Part shown: positions 8,299 to 15,270 of the stretch, one piece after another
Numbering within the stretch: position 1 is the stretch's first letter
Layout of the letters: each line of letters starts with the position of its first letter
From: an uncultured Eubacteriales bacterium
Lineage (GTDB): Bacteria; Bacillota; Clostridia; Christensenellales; Aristaeellaceae
Reading direction: 5' to 3'
Assembly: GCA_902761755.1 (NCBI GenBank)
Contig: CACWLP010000026.1
Coordinates: forward strand, 1-45,195
Length of the DNA stretch: 45,195 nucleotides
Notes under the pieces: generated by a model
Seen by the model: only the letters and a program-made list of their open reading frames with translations
Database searches by the model: none
What the model was told of the DNA's origin: nothing
Translations under genes and position numbers: made by a program

Positions 8299-8949
8299 CT
8301 AATTATCATTGTCCTCCCGGAATTTGAACAGCTTGCGCTTCACCCGCTGCAGCGCGTTATCGATGGATTTCACGTGGCGGCCCAGCAGTTCCGCGATCTC
8401 CTGATAGCTTTTGCCGTCCATGAACGCCTCCAGCACCCGGCGCTCCAGATCGGAAAGCACCTCGGAGATCTGGGTCTGGATGCGGCTTAAATCCTCCTGG
8501 CTGATGTAAAGGTCCTCCGGGTTGGTGACCCGGCCCTCAATCACGTCCATCAGCGTGCGGTCCGATTCCTCGTCGTAGAGGGGCTTATTCAGGGAAACGT
8601 AGCTGTTCAGGGGCACGTGCTTCTGCCGGGTGGCCGCTTTGATGGCGGTGATGATCTGGCGCTTGACGCACAGCTCCGCAAAGGAGCGGAAGGAGGCCAG
8701 GCGCTCGGGCTGAAAATCCCGGATGGCCTTGTACAGCCCGATCATGCCCTCCTGCACGATGTCTTCATGGTCCGCGCCGATGAGGAAATAGCTGCGGGCC
8801 TTCGACCGCACGAAGTTCTTATATTTGTTCAGCAAATAAGCCAGGGCCTGGCCGTCCCCCTGCTGGGCCAGGGCGGCCACTTCCTCGTCCGTCATGGGCA
8901 CGTACTGTTCAAATTCCCTGTCTTCATCCATCATGGGTTCGTCCGCCAT
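8299..8949 (-). CDS. sigH: RNA polymerase sporulation sigma factor SigH
   Basis: A 216-residue sigma-70 family factor of the Spo0H type. Typical features are DEEVAALAQQGDGQALAYLL, KNFVRSKARSYFLIGADHED, IVQEGMIGLYKAIRDFQ, and the region-4 segment LSDLERRVLEAFMDGKSYQE, then IAELLGRHVKSIDNALQRVK. SigH directs early sporulation and transition-state genes in Bacillota. The immediate upstream gene is rlmB (25-base gap), the order known in B. subtilis and many Clostridia, which strongly supports the name. The ATG follows GGGAGGCGCGCC. Together with yabP-yabQ later in the window it indicates a spore-former. Confidence 0.95.
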   Translation of the reverse strand: MADEPMMDEDREFEQYVPMTDEEVAALAQQGDGQALAYLLNKYKNFVRSKARSYFLIGADHEDIVQEGMIGLYKAIRDFQPERLASFRSFAELCVKRQIITAIKAATRQKHVPLNSYVSLNKPLYDEESDRTLMDVIEGRVTNPEDLYISQEDLSRIQTQISEVLSDLERRVLEAFMDGKSYQEIAELLGRHVKSIDNALQRVKRKLFKFREDNDN

Positions 8950-8974
8950 GGCGCGCCTCCCGGGAAAAATAGAT

Positions 8975-9994
8975 TCAGCCGCGGCCCGTCATCGCCGCGT
9001 AGAGCAGGATCCCCGCGGCCACCGACGCGTTCAGGGATCCCACGCCTCCCTTCATGGGAAGCGATACCTTGTAATCGCTGTTTTCCAGCACCAGGCGGCT
9101 GACGCCCTCGCCCTCGGCCCCCACGATCAGCGCCATGGGGCCGGAGAAATTCACGGTGCGGTAGTCCTCGCCCTCCATGTCCGCGGCGTAGAGCCACACG
9201 CCCTTTTCCTTGAGCATTTCCAGGGTGCGGTTCAGGTTGGTCACCCGGGCCACCTTCACGGTTTCAATGGCCCCGGCGCTGGCCTTCACAGCGGAAGGGG
9301 TGAGCCCCGCGGCCCGGCGCTCCGGCACGATGACCCCGTGGGCGCCCACGCAGGCGGCGGTGCGGATCACGGCCCCCAGATTCTGGGGATCGGTGACTCC
9401 GTCCAGGATCACCAGGAAGGGAGGCTCGCCTTTTTCCTCGGCGTCGCGGAGCATGTCCTCCACGTCGTAATACCGGTAGGCGGAGGCAAACGCCAGCATG
9501 CCCTGGTGGTTCCGGGTGATTTCGTCCAGGCGGCTGCGTTCCACCGTCTGGATGGGGATGTGCCGCTCCCGGGCCATCGCTACGATCTCCCGGGCCGTGC
9601 CGCTCAGATCGCCCTTCGCCACCAGCAGTTTTTCTATATCCCGGCCGGACTTGATGGCCTCCCGGATGGGATTGCGGCCGGACAGCAGGTTTTCGGGAAG
9701 CAGGGCTTCCTCCCGCCGCACATCCGCGCGGGGCGCGGCTTTCCTTTCCGCCGGCTTTTCCTGCCGGGGTGCGGGGCGCTCGGCCTGCTCCCTGGGGACG
9801 GGGGGCTTTTCCCCCCGGAAGGCGGGCCTGCCGCCGGGCCGGCGGGCGTCGGCACGCTGGCTTTCCCGGCGCTGTTCGTCCGCCTTCGCGGTGCTGCGGC
9901 GGTAGCGGGCGCCCTCCTCTTCCCATTTGCTCTCGGCCCGCAGGTGATCCTTCCTGGTCATTTTCTTTTTCGTCAGATCCTTATAGAATGCCAT
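8975..9994 (-). CDS. rlmB: 23S rRNA (guanosine-2'-O-)-methyltransferase RlmB
   Basis: A 339-residue TrmH/SpoU-family methyltransferase. The substrate-binding domain starts near residue 101 (ENLLSGRNPIREAIKSG). The SPOUT domain has motif 1 LDGVTDPQNLGAVIRTA (197-213), motif 2 IVGAEGEGVSR (290-300) and motif 3 LPMKGGVGSLNASVAAG (312-328), all with the expected residues. An N-terminal extension of about 95 residues, very rich in Arg, Pro, Ala and Glu, is not part of the enzyme core and is probably disordered; RlmB relatives in this phylum often carry such tails. It modifies a conserved guanosine in 23S rRNA in Escherichia coli; the exact target here is inferred. The start follows GAGGAAAGC. Confidence 0.93.
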   Translation of the reverse strand: MAFYKDLTKKKMTRKDHLRAESKWEEEGARYRRSTAKADEQRRESQRADARRPGGRPAFRGEKPPVPREQAERPAPRQEKPAERKAAPRADVRREEALLPENLLSGRNPIREAIKSGRDIEKLLVAKGDLSGTAREIVAMARERHIPIQTVERSRLDEITRNHQGMLAFASAYRYYDVEDMLRDAEEKGEPPFLVILDGVTDPQNLGAVIRTAACVGAHGVIVPERRAAGLTPSAVKASAGAIETVKVARVTNLNRTLEMLKEKGVWLYAADMEGEDYRTVNFSGPMALIVGAEGEGVSRLVLENSDYKVSLPMKGGVGSLNASVAAGILLYAAMTGRG

Positions 9995-10018
9995 TTCAGC
10001 TTTCCTCGTTTCTGTATT

Positions 10019-11062
10019 CTACCGATCCCTCCGCCCGGCGGGCGCTTCGTCCACCACGGCGATGGAAACCGTATAGGAGCTTTGGGCAAAATACCGGTCC
10101 GCGCGGCTGCCCCGCACCACGATGATCGCCGGGTCCGCGTCCCGGCCGTCAAAGGCGTAATCCCCGAACACCACCACGCTGGGGGGAACGAACAGGGAAA
10201 GATCGTAGCAGCACAGGAACGCGAAGGGCCGGATGATGGTCACCGTGTCCGGCAGGTCGATGGTTTTCAGCGATTCGCACGCATAGAACGTATGATCCCG
10301 GATCACCGCGATCCCCTGGGGAACGGTGATGGCGGAAAGGCTCCGGCAGTAGCTGAACGCCCAGCTCCCGATATCCGTCATGCGCTCGGGCATCGTGACG
10401 GAAGCGAGGTTCACGCACTCGGCGAACGCATACGGCCCGATCACCGTCACGCTGTCCGGCAGCACCAGGGAGGTCAGCGATTCGCAGCTGCAGAACGCCC
10501 CCTCTTCAATAAATCGGAGGCCCTCCGGGAGCGTCACGGAGGACAGGGCCGTGCAGTAGCTGAACATGCTTTTCCCCACGGCGGGGACCCCCGGCTCCAG
10601 CACGGCGGAGGAAAGGGAAGAACACAGCGAGAAAGCCGAATCGCCGATCTGCTTCACGCTGCCCGGGATCGTCACGGCGGTCAGGCGCGGGCAGGCCTGG
10701 AACGCCTGTTTCCCGATCACGGCCACGCCGTCCTCCAGCTCCACCGCGGCCAGATCCTGGCAGTTTGCGAAAGCGCCCCACCCGATCTCCTTCACGCTGC
10801 CCGGGATCTTCACGGCGGTGAGCCCGTCCCGGCCAAAGAAAGCAAACCTCCCGACGGCGGAAACGGGATGGCCCTCCAGCTCCGCAGGCACGGCCGCTTC
10901 CCCGCCCTCGCCCCTGTAGGCGGTGATTTCCGCGGTGCCGTCCTCCCGCAGGGCGTATTCGTAATCCCCGCAGCGCAGGGCCGCCGCTTCTTCCTCCGCC
11001 CCGGCGCAGCAGCCGCACAGCAGCATCACCGCGCACAGCGCCAGGCTCAGCGCCTTTCTCAT
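10019..11062 (-). CDS. Secreted BspA-type leucine-rich-repeat protein
   Basis: A 347-residue exported protein. After a signal peptide (residues 1-22; the mature chain starts near AEEEAAAL) comes a short entry domain, then about nine LRR_5/BspA repeats of 23 residues with the signature 'IgxxAFxxCxsLxsvxlPxsv', for example GSVKQIGDSAFSLCSSLSSA and DSVTVIGPYAFAECVNLASV. BspA-like repeats mediate adhesion or protein contacts on the cell surface in several gut bacteria. No cell-wall sorting signal or C-terminal anchor is visible, so it is probably released; a CGCCAGAE segment in the signal peptide could be read as a weak lipobox. Start 11062 is chosen for the preceding AAGGAGGA. It interrupts the thyX-rlmB pair within an otherwise housekeeping cluster. 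Confidence 0.87.
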   Translation of the reverse strand: MRKALSLALCAVMLLCGCCAGAEEEAAALRCGDYEYALREDGTAEITAYRGEGGEAAVPAELEGHPVSAVGRFAFFGRDGLTAVKIPGSVKEIGWGAFANCQDLAAVELEDGVAVIGKQAFQACPRLTAVTIPGSVKQIGDSAFSLCSSLSSAVLEPGVPAVGKSMFSYCTALSSVTLPEGLRFIEEGAFCSCESLTSLVLPDSVTVIGPYAFAECVNLASVTMPERMTDIGSWAFSYCRSLSAITVPQGIAVIRDHTFYACESLKTIDLPDTVTIIRPFAFLCCYDLSLFVPPSVVVFGDYAFDGRDADPAIIVVRGSRADRYFAQSSYTVSIAVVDEAPAGRRDR

Positions 11063-11101
11063 CGATTTCCTCCTTCCGCGCATCCGGGCGCGGCAAGCCC
11101 G

Positions 11102-11824
11102 TCACAGGGCTTTGAACATTTTCCGCATTTCCGCCGCTTTTCCGCAGGATTTCGCGCCCTCCGGGCAAGGGCCGCCGACACAGCCGGGGCCCGCGTTTTC
11201 AAAGATCACCGGGGCGATCTGCTTGCACAGCCGCAGCATTTCCACCGCCATGCCCCGGATTTCCCACTGGGCGCGGCTGCAGCAGCGCAGGGAGAAAAAG
11301 TGCAGCAGCTCCCGGGCGTTCATGGTCATCGTGATATGGGTCTCGCAGGCGTTGGGCAGCACGAACCGGGCGTCCTCGTTGCTGCCCTCGCCGCTGCCGC
11401 CCAGCTTTTCCTGCCATTCCACGTACCAGCGCTGCATTTCTTCCATCTGCCGGGCAAATTCCTTTTCGGCCTCTTCCCCCAGGGCTTTGATCCGGGGCGG
11501 CACGATATAGCAAAAGCCTTTGTCCAGGGAGACGTAGCGCTGGCTCTGCACGGAAAAGCTGGCGATGCGGTGCCGCGTCACCTGGGCCAGCAGCGCCCGG
11601 CTGACGCCGGAAATGCCGAAGGTGAAGCTGGCGTGCTCCAGCACCGAAAGATGCCCGGAGGCCACGATCCGGCGCAGGAACGCCGCCTGGTCCTTTTCCT
11701 CCACCAGCGCCCGGAGCTCTTCGTATCCCAGGGCGGAATAGCAGGTCCGGGCCGCCAGGGCGCAGGTCTTTTCCGGGTCCGGCGTGTGGGAAAGGAGGGT
11801 CACTTGCAGTTTTGCTTCAGGCAT
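11102..11824 (-). CDS. thyX: FAD-dependent thymidylate synthase ThyX
   Basis: A 240-residue flavin-dependent thymidylate synthase, which makes dTMP from dUMP using methylene-tetrahydrofolate and NAD(P)H. The diagnostic RHRX7S motif is complete (R84-H85-R86 to S94, within RHRIASFSVQSQRY). The substrate-binding region near the C-terminus (NARELLHFFSLRCCSRAQWE) is also typical. It overlaps mrnC by eight bases and so is probably translationally coupled. In Clostridia thyX commonly lies between mrnC and rlmB, as it does here apart from the inserted LRR gene. Confidence 0.96.
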   Translation of the reverse strand: MPEAKLQVTLLSHTPDPEKTCALAARTCYSALGYEELRALVEEKDQAAFLRRIVASGHLSVLEHASFTFGISGVSRALLAQVTRHRIASFSVQSQRYVSLDKGFCYIVPPRIKALGEEAEKEFARQMEEMQRWYVEWQEKLGGSGEGSNEDARFVLPNACETHITMTMNARELLHFFSLRCCSRAQWEIRGMAVEMLRLCKQIAPVIFENAGPGCVGGPCPEGAKSCGKAAEMRKMFKAL

Positions 11825-12239
11825 CGTTTTTTTCCTCCGATTGCAGGTATTCGGCCAGGATCAGCAGCCTGTCCGTCCGCCCGGTCAGATACAGGTAGCC
11901 CAGCAGCGCCTCCAGCCCCGTAGCCCCGGCGTACTCGCCGGCGCTGGCGGACCTGGGCCCGGCGTGATGGGGATGGGCGTTGCGCCCCCGGCGGAACACG
12001 TCCGATTCCTCTTCCGTCAGCAGGGGGGCGATCCTCTGGGCTTCCCGGGCCTGGGATACGGCGCTCACCGCCCGGTTCGCATCGGCGTGCATATCCCGCA
12101 CGGGCAGATTTTTTTCCATTAAGTATGTGCGCACCAGCAGGGCGTGCACGCTGTCCCCCACGTAGGCCAGCTGCAGGGGGGATAGCAGCCGCGCCTGCTC
12201 CGGCGCCATCGCCGGCTCGGCGGTCAGAAGCGCCCTCAT
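11817..12239 (-). CDS. mrnC: Mini-ribonuclease 3 (MrnC)
   Basis: A 140-residue RNase III-like catalytic domain without a double-stranded RNA-binding domain, as in MrnC of B. subtilis, which matures 23S rRNA. The signature LAYVGDSVHALLVRTYL is near residues 20-36; FRRGRNAH and the late ATGLEALLGYLYLTG segment carry the second set of acidic catalytic residues. The start codon overlaps the stop of the upstream araC gene as ATGA, and the 3' end overlaps thyX. No ribosome site of its own is obvious, so coupling to araC translation is likely. cysS, the usual upstream neighbour, is not present. Confidence 0.92.
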   Translation of the reverse strand: MRALLTAEPAMAPEQARLLSPLQLAYVGDSVHALLVRTYLMEKNLPVRDMHADANRAVSAVSQAREAQRIAPLLTEEESDVFRRGRNAHPHHAGPRSASAGEYAGATGLEALLGYLYLTGRTDRLLILAEYLQSEEKNDA

Positions 12240-13111
12240 TTCAGCGCCGTCTTGCTGTAGGCGGAGGGGCTCATGCCCACGATGTTCTTGAAGGTCTTGC
12301 TGAAATGATAGGGGTCGTTCATGCCCACTTCGATGCCCGCTTGGCGCACGGTGTAGCCCTCCTTGAGGAGCACCTTGGCCCGCTCCATCTTGCAGAAGAG
12401 CTGGTAGCTCTGGGGCGGCATGCCCACCTCGGCCACGAACCGCTTGCGGAACGTCTCCACCGGCATGCGGCTCAGGGCCGCCATATCGCTCAGGGAGAAG
12501 CTGTCCCGGTACTGGTTCTTGCGCATGGCGTCCACCACCTTGGCGATCTCGTGGGAGAGCACCGCGTCCATGGCCACCGGCTGGCCGGAATGGGAGGCCA
12601 GCATGGCCCACAGCAGCTGCTGCAGCTGGGCGCTGGACGCATCCTGCGCCGCCGCCACCCGCACCGTGGCCTGCACGATGTGCTTGGCCAGATTCAGCTG
12701 GCTGGGCAGCGCGCCCTGCTTCATGATCCGGTGGGGCAGCGCGCCCATCCGCTGCAGGAACGCGCCGCTGAGGGTGCCACCCACCATGATCCACAGCACC
12801 CGGGCTTCCTGGCTCACATCCAGCACCACGTCCGCCGTGGCGGGGGGCAGCATGCAGCACTCGCCGGAGCGCAGCGTCGTGGGATTTTCCGGGGTTTTCA
12901 GCGTCAGGCTGCCGCTTTCCAGCGCCAGCCACAGCCAGTGATCCACCGTCTTGAGGGCCTGCGGGCCATTCTGCAGCATGGCTGAGCCGCTGGCCGCGAT
13001 ATATACGCCGCTGGCGCCGGCCAGGGCATCCGGGGTGTGCGCCCCTTCCACCAGCACCGCGGGCATGTCCGTCTGATCCGGCTTCGTCTGAAACAGCAAT
13101 GATTCCGCCAT
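12236..13111 (-). CDS. AraC-family transcriptional regulator
   Basis: A 291-residue regulator with a divergent N-terminal sensing domain and a C-terminal AraC DNA-binding domain. The second helix-turn-helix region has VRQAGIEVGMNDPYHFSKTF then KNIVGMSPSAYS, a canonical ending. The N-terminal part has cupin-like features (HWLWLALESGSLTL, LRSGECCMLPP). It is the first gene of a long unit ending in sigH and overlaps mrnC by four bases. Its target cannot be told; no metabolic gene is adjacent on its strand, and the gene at 13323 starts divergently. Placement at the head of a conserved RNA-processing and sporulation-sigma cluster is unusual. Confidence 0.9.
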   Translation of the reverse strand: MAESLLFQTKPDQTDMPAVLVEGAHTPDALAGASGVYIAASGSAMLQNGPQALKTVDHWLWLALESGSLTLKTPENPTTLRSGECCMLPPATADVVLDVSQEARVLWIMVGGTLSGAFLQRMGALPHRIMKQGALPSQLNLAKHIVQATVRVAAAQDASSAQLQQLLWAMLASHSGQPVAMDAVLSHEIAKVVDAMRKNQYRDSFSLSDMAALSRMPVETFRKRFVAEVGMPPQSYQLFCKMERAKVLLKEGYTVRQAGIEVGMNDPYHFSKTFKNIVGMSPSAYSKTALK

Positions 13112-13143
13112 GGTTCTCTCCTCCGTTTCCTGTGTACGGCCCT

Positions 13144-13172
13144 ATTTTACATCCCAAATCTTACATTGTCAA
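13144..13172 (-). promoter_or_regulatory. Promoter of the araC-mrnC-thyX-LRR-rlmB-sigH unit
   Basis: Minus strand TTGACA (13167-13172), 17 bases, TAAAAT (13144-13149). It lies 32 bases before the araC ATG, which has a GGAGGAG ribosome site. No other strong promoter was seen before sigH. Confidence 0.8.
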
Positions 13173-13241
13173 TACGGGTGACCACATGGAACAAATAAAT
13201 CCGGCGGATTTCCGCAGAGAACAGAAAATTTTCAAACCCGT

Positions 13242-13268
13242 GGGACAAAACCGGGCCCCGCGGCGTCT
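13242..13268 (+). promoter_or_regulatory. Possible third ECF-type promoter
   Basis: GGGAC (13242-13246), 17 bases, CGTCT followed by AATT (13264-13268). It resembles the two ECF promoters at 5825-5850 and 6416-6441 but has one mismatch and a spacer one base longer. It stands about 55 bases before the start of a secreted protein gene. Weak evidence. Confidence 0.3.
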
Positions 13269-13322
13269 AATTATATGGAAAAAGGTTTTTCCAATCCATT
13301 CCAAGAAAGGAAGCGCATCCCC

Positions 13323-14240
13323 ATGACCCGACTGACCCGCTTTTTGATCCTGCTGACGGCGGCCGTTCTTCTTCTGCCCGGCATCGCCCTGGCGGAGGAC
13401 AGGCCCCTCGCCGTTTCCTTTTCCGGGCCGGTGACCCTCTCGCCGGGGCAGCAGGCCCAGGCCGTCACCGTGGCCAATATATCCGGCGACGTGGTGTATT
13501 CCATCACCGATATGCAGAAGAAAACCGTGGTGTATACCGAGCAGCGCGCCGGCGTCCAGGCGGGCGAGCGCCTGACCTGGCCTGTCCCCGCGGACATCGC
13601 CGGGCTGGACGCCGCCCATCCCGTAAAGCAGATTCGTCTTTCCTTCGTGCTGAACGGAAAGGCCTGCGCCCTCGACCTGTATTTTTCCCTGGAAAAAGGA
13701 AAGGGCCCCGGCATCGTGATCGAGCAGGGCGCCTGGTATCACAACAACACCGCCTGCGTTTTCGGCCCCGCCTTCCGGGACGTGAAGCCGGGCCTTACGG
13801 ACAAATGGTACACCTTCGCCCCCGTGGATCTGACCGTCCAGGGCCGGCAGGAATTTGAGTATATCGCTTCCAGCCTGTACGTCATCGGGACGGTCTGTGT
13901 GGATGTGAACGGCGACAGCGTCACCGTAACGTACCGGAATTTTTACGACGGGAAAGGCGGCCGCACCGAAACGAAGGAGGAGTTTTTCACCTTCTTTCCG
14001 GATCTGGACGCCGTTTCCCAGGTGGAGCCCGAAATGCTGCAGGATCGGGCGCGGGCCTTCGGCGTGCCCCTGAGCATTGAAAACGATCTGAACGGGGACG
14101 CCCGGGTGCTTCTGTACGTGCGCAACCGGGTCACCTACTGCAATTACGTCACCCCCACCCGCCAGCTCACCCGCTACTGGCCCAATCTGCCGGAGAGGAA
14201 GGCCCTGCGGGAAGAGATGCTGCGCATGATGGACCCGTAA
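13323..14240 (+). CDS. Secreted protein of unknown function
   Basis: A 305-residue protein with a clear signal peptide (residues 1-24, RLTRFLILLTAAVLLLPG then IALAED). The mature part begins with a beta-rich segment (PLAVSFSGPVTLSPGQQAQA then VTVANISGDVVYSI) like an immunoglobulin-type fold, followed by a second region with many aromatic residues (DKWYTFAPVDLTVQGRQEFEY and later TYCNYVTPTRQLTRYWPNLP). I do not recognise a family. ATG at 13323 is preferred because the signal peptide starts here; the frame opens at 13275. The upstream site is only a moderate AAAGGAAG. It is a single gene, divergent from araC, with a terminator just past a new promoter. Confidence 0.75.
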   Translation: MTRLTRFLILLTAAVLLLPGIALAEDRPLAVSFSGPVTLSPGQQAQAVTVANISGDVVYSITDMQKKTVVYTEQRAGVQAGERLTWPVPADIAGLDAAHPVKQIRLSFVLNGKACALDLYFSLEKGKGPGIVIEQGAWYHNNTACVFGPAFRDVKPGLTDKWYTFAPVDLTVQGRQEFEYIASSLYVIGTVCVDVNGDSVTVTYRNFYDGKGGRTETKEEFFTFFPDLDAVSQVEPEMLQDRARAFGVPLSIENDLNGDARVLLYVRNRVTYCNYVTPTRQLTRYWPNLPERKALREEMLRMMDP

Positions 14241-14246
14241 GGCCGA

Positions 14247-14275
14247 TTGACACCCGGCGGCAAAGCCTGTACAAT
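14247..14275 (+). promoter_or_regulatory. Promoter of the RluD-type gene
   Basis: TTGACA (14247-14252), 17 bases, TACAAT (14270-14275), starting only seven bases after the upstream stop codon. The predicted RNA start near 14282 lies inside the terminator hairpin at 14279-14301. Confidence 0.8.
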
Positions 14276-14278
14276 GAA

Positions 14279-14306
14279 CGGGCGGAAGCAGTTTCCGCCC
14301 GTTTTT
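14279..14306 (+). terminator. Intrinsic terminator overlapping the next gene's RNA start
   Basis: CGGGCGGAA, five-base loop, TTCCGCCCG, then TTTTT. It ends transcription of the secreted-protein gene. RNAs starting at the adjacent promoter would lack about the first three stem bases and so have a weakened hairpin. Confidence 0.75.
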
Positions 14307-14329
14307 GATTGGCAAAGGAGGGAGCAGCC

Positions 14330-15214
14330 GTGCCCACGGTCCGCCACACCGTCGGGCCCGCGGAAGCGGGCCGCACGGTGAAATCCCTGGCCCTGAAGGA
14401 AATGGGGCTGTCCCGGGGCCTGTTTTCCAGCCTGAAATTCCGCGGCGGCATCACCCTGGACGGCGCGCCGGTCCATGCGGACGTGCGCCCCGCCCCCGGC
14501 CAGGTGCTCTGCGCCCAATGGGAGGAGGCGGGCGGCGGATTCATTCCCGCCCCGGTGGACGCTGATTTTGCCATTGTCTATCAGGACGAAGCCTATTTCG
14601 TGCTGGATAAGCCCGCGCCGCTGCCCACCCTGTCCTCCCCCCGGCAGGGCGGCGCGTCCCTGGAAAGCGCGCTGTACGCCCGCCTGGGCTGCCCCGAAAA
14701 CTATCTGTTTCGCCCGGTGAACCGGCTGGACAAGGGCACCAGCGGCCTTCTGGCTGCGGCCCGGGACCGCAACGCCCAGCAGCGGCTGCAGAAGCTGCTG
14801 CACACGGAGGATTTCGTGCGGGAATATCTGGCCGTCTGCCGCGGCTGTCCGCCCCGGGACGCCGGCACGGTGGATCTGCCCATCGCCAAGGGCGCGGGCG
14901 TCCGGCGGGAGATCCGCCCCGACGGGCGGCGGGCCGTGACCCGCTACCGCCTGGAAGCGGAGAAAAACGGCCTGTGCCTGCTGCGTCTCCGGCTGGAAAC
15001 GGGGCGCACCCATCAGATCCGGGTGCACATGGCGGCCCTGGGCTGCCCCGTGCTGGGGGATTACCTCTACGGCGAAAAAGACCCCCGCCTGCCCGGGCGC
15101 TTTGCCCTGCACGCCTGCCGCCTCGCTTTCACCCATCCGTTTACCGGCCGGCGGATCGGTTTTTTCTCTCCCCTGCCCCACGACCTGGGCGCCCTGCTGG
15201 AAGAAAACGAATAA
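14330..15214 (+). CDS. RluD/RluA-family pseudouridine synthase
   Basis: A 294-residue pseudouridine synthase of the RluA family. An S4-like N-terminal region (residues 5-60) precedes the catalytic domain. The catalytic motif RLDKGTSGLLA is present with its invariant Asp, and GRTHQIRVHMAALGCPVLGD, then YLYG is the conserved late block. Family members isomerise uridines in 23S rRNA or tRNA; the target here is not known. GTG at 14330 is chosen over the TTG at 14309 because AAAGGAGGG is seven bases upstream of the GTG. It stands alone between its promoter and the terminator at 15216. Confidence 0.92.
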   Translation: MPTVRHTVGPAEAGRTVKSLALKEMGLSRGLFSSLKFRGGITLDGAPVHADVRPAPGQVLCAQWEEAGGGFIPAPVDADFAIVYQDEAYFVLDKPAPLPTLSSPRQGGASLESALYARLGCPENYLFRPVNRLDKGTSGLLAAARDRNAQQRLQKLLHTEDFVREYLAVCRGCPPRDAGTVDLPIAKGAGVRREIRPDGRRAVTRYRLEAEKNGLCLLRLRLETGRTHQIRVHMAALGCPVLGDYLYGEKDPRLPGRFALHACRLAFTHPFTGRRIGFFSPLPHDLGALLEENE

Positions 15215-15215
15215 A

Positions 15216-15270
15216 AACAGCGTAGCCCCGCCGATCCCGGCAGTCCGCTGCGCTGTTGTTTTGTATTTTT
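15216..15270. terminator. Bidirectional terminator between converging genes
   Basis: AACAGCG (15216-15222) pairs with CGCTGTT (15251-15257), with an inner GCCG/CGGC stem. GTTTTGTATTTTTTT follows on the plus strand and GTTTTTATTC on the minus strand. It serves both the pseudouridine synthase gene and the ABC permease gene. Confidence 0.75.

Noticed and set aside
11817-13157. 446-codon frame covering mrnC and the antisense-shifted araC region
   Set aside because: Only the last 140 codons are real (mrnC, ATG at 12239). The rest overlaps araC in another frame and reads low-complexity sequence.
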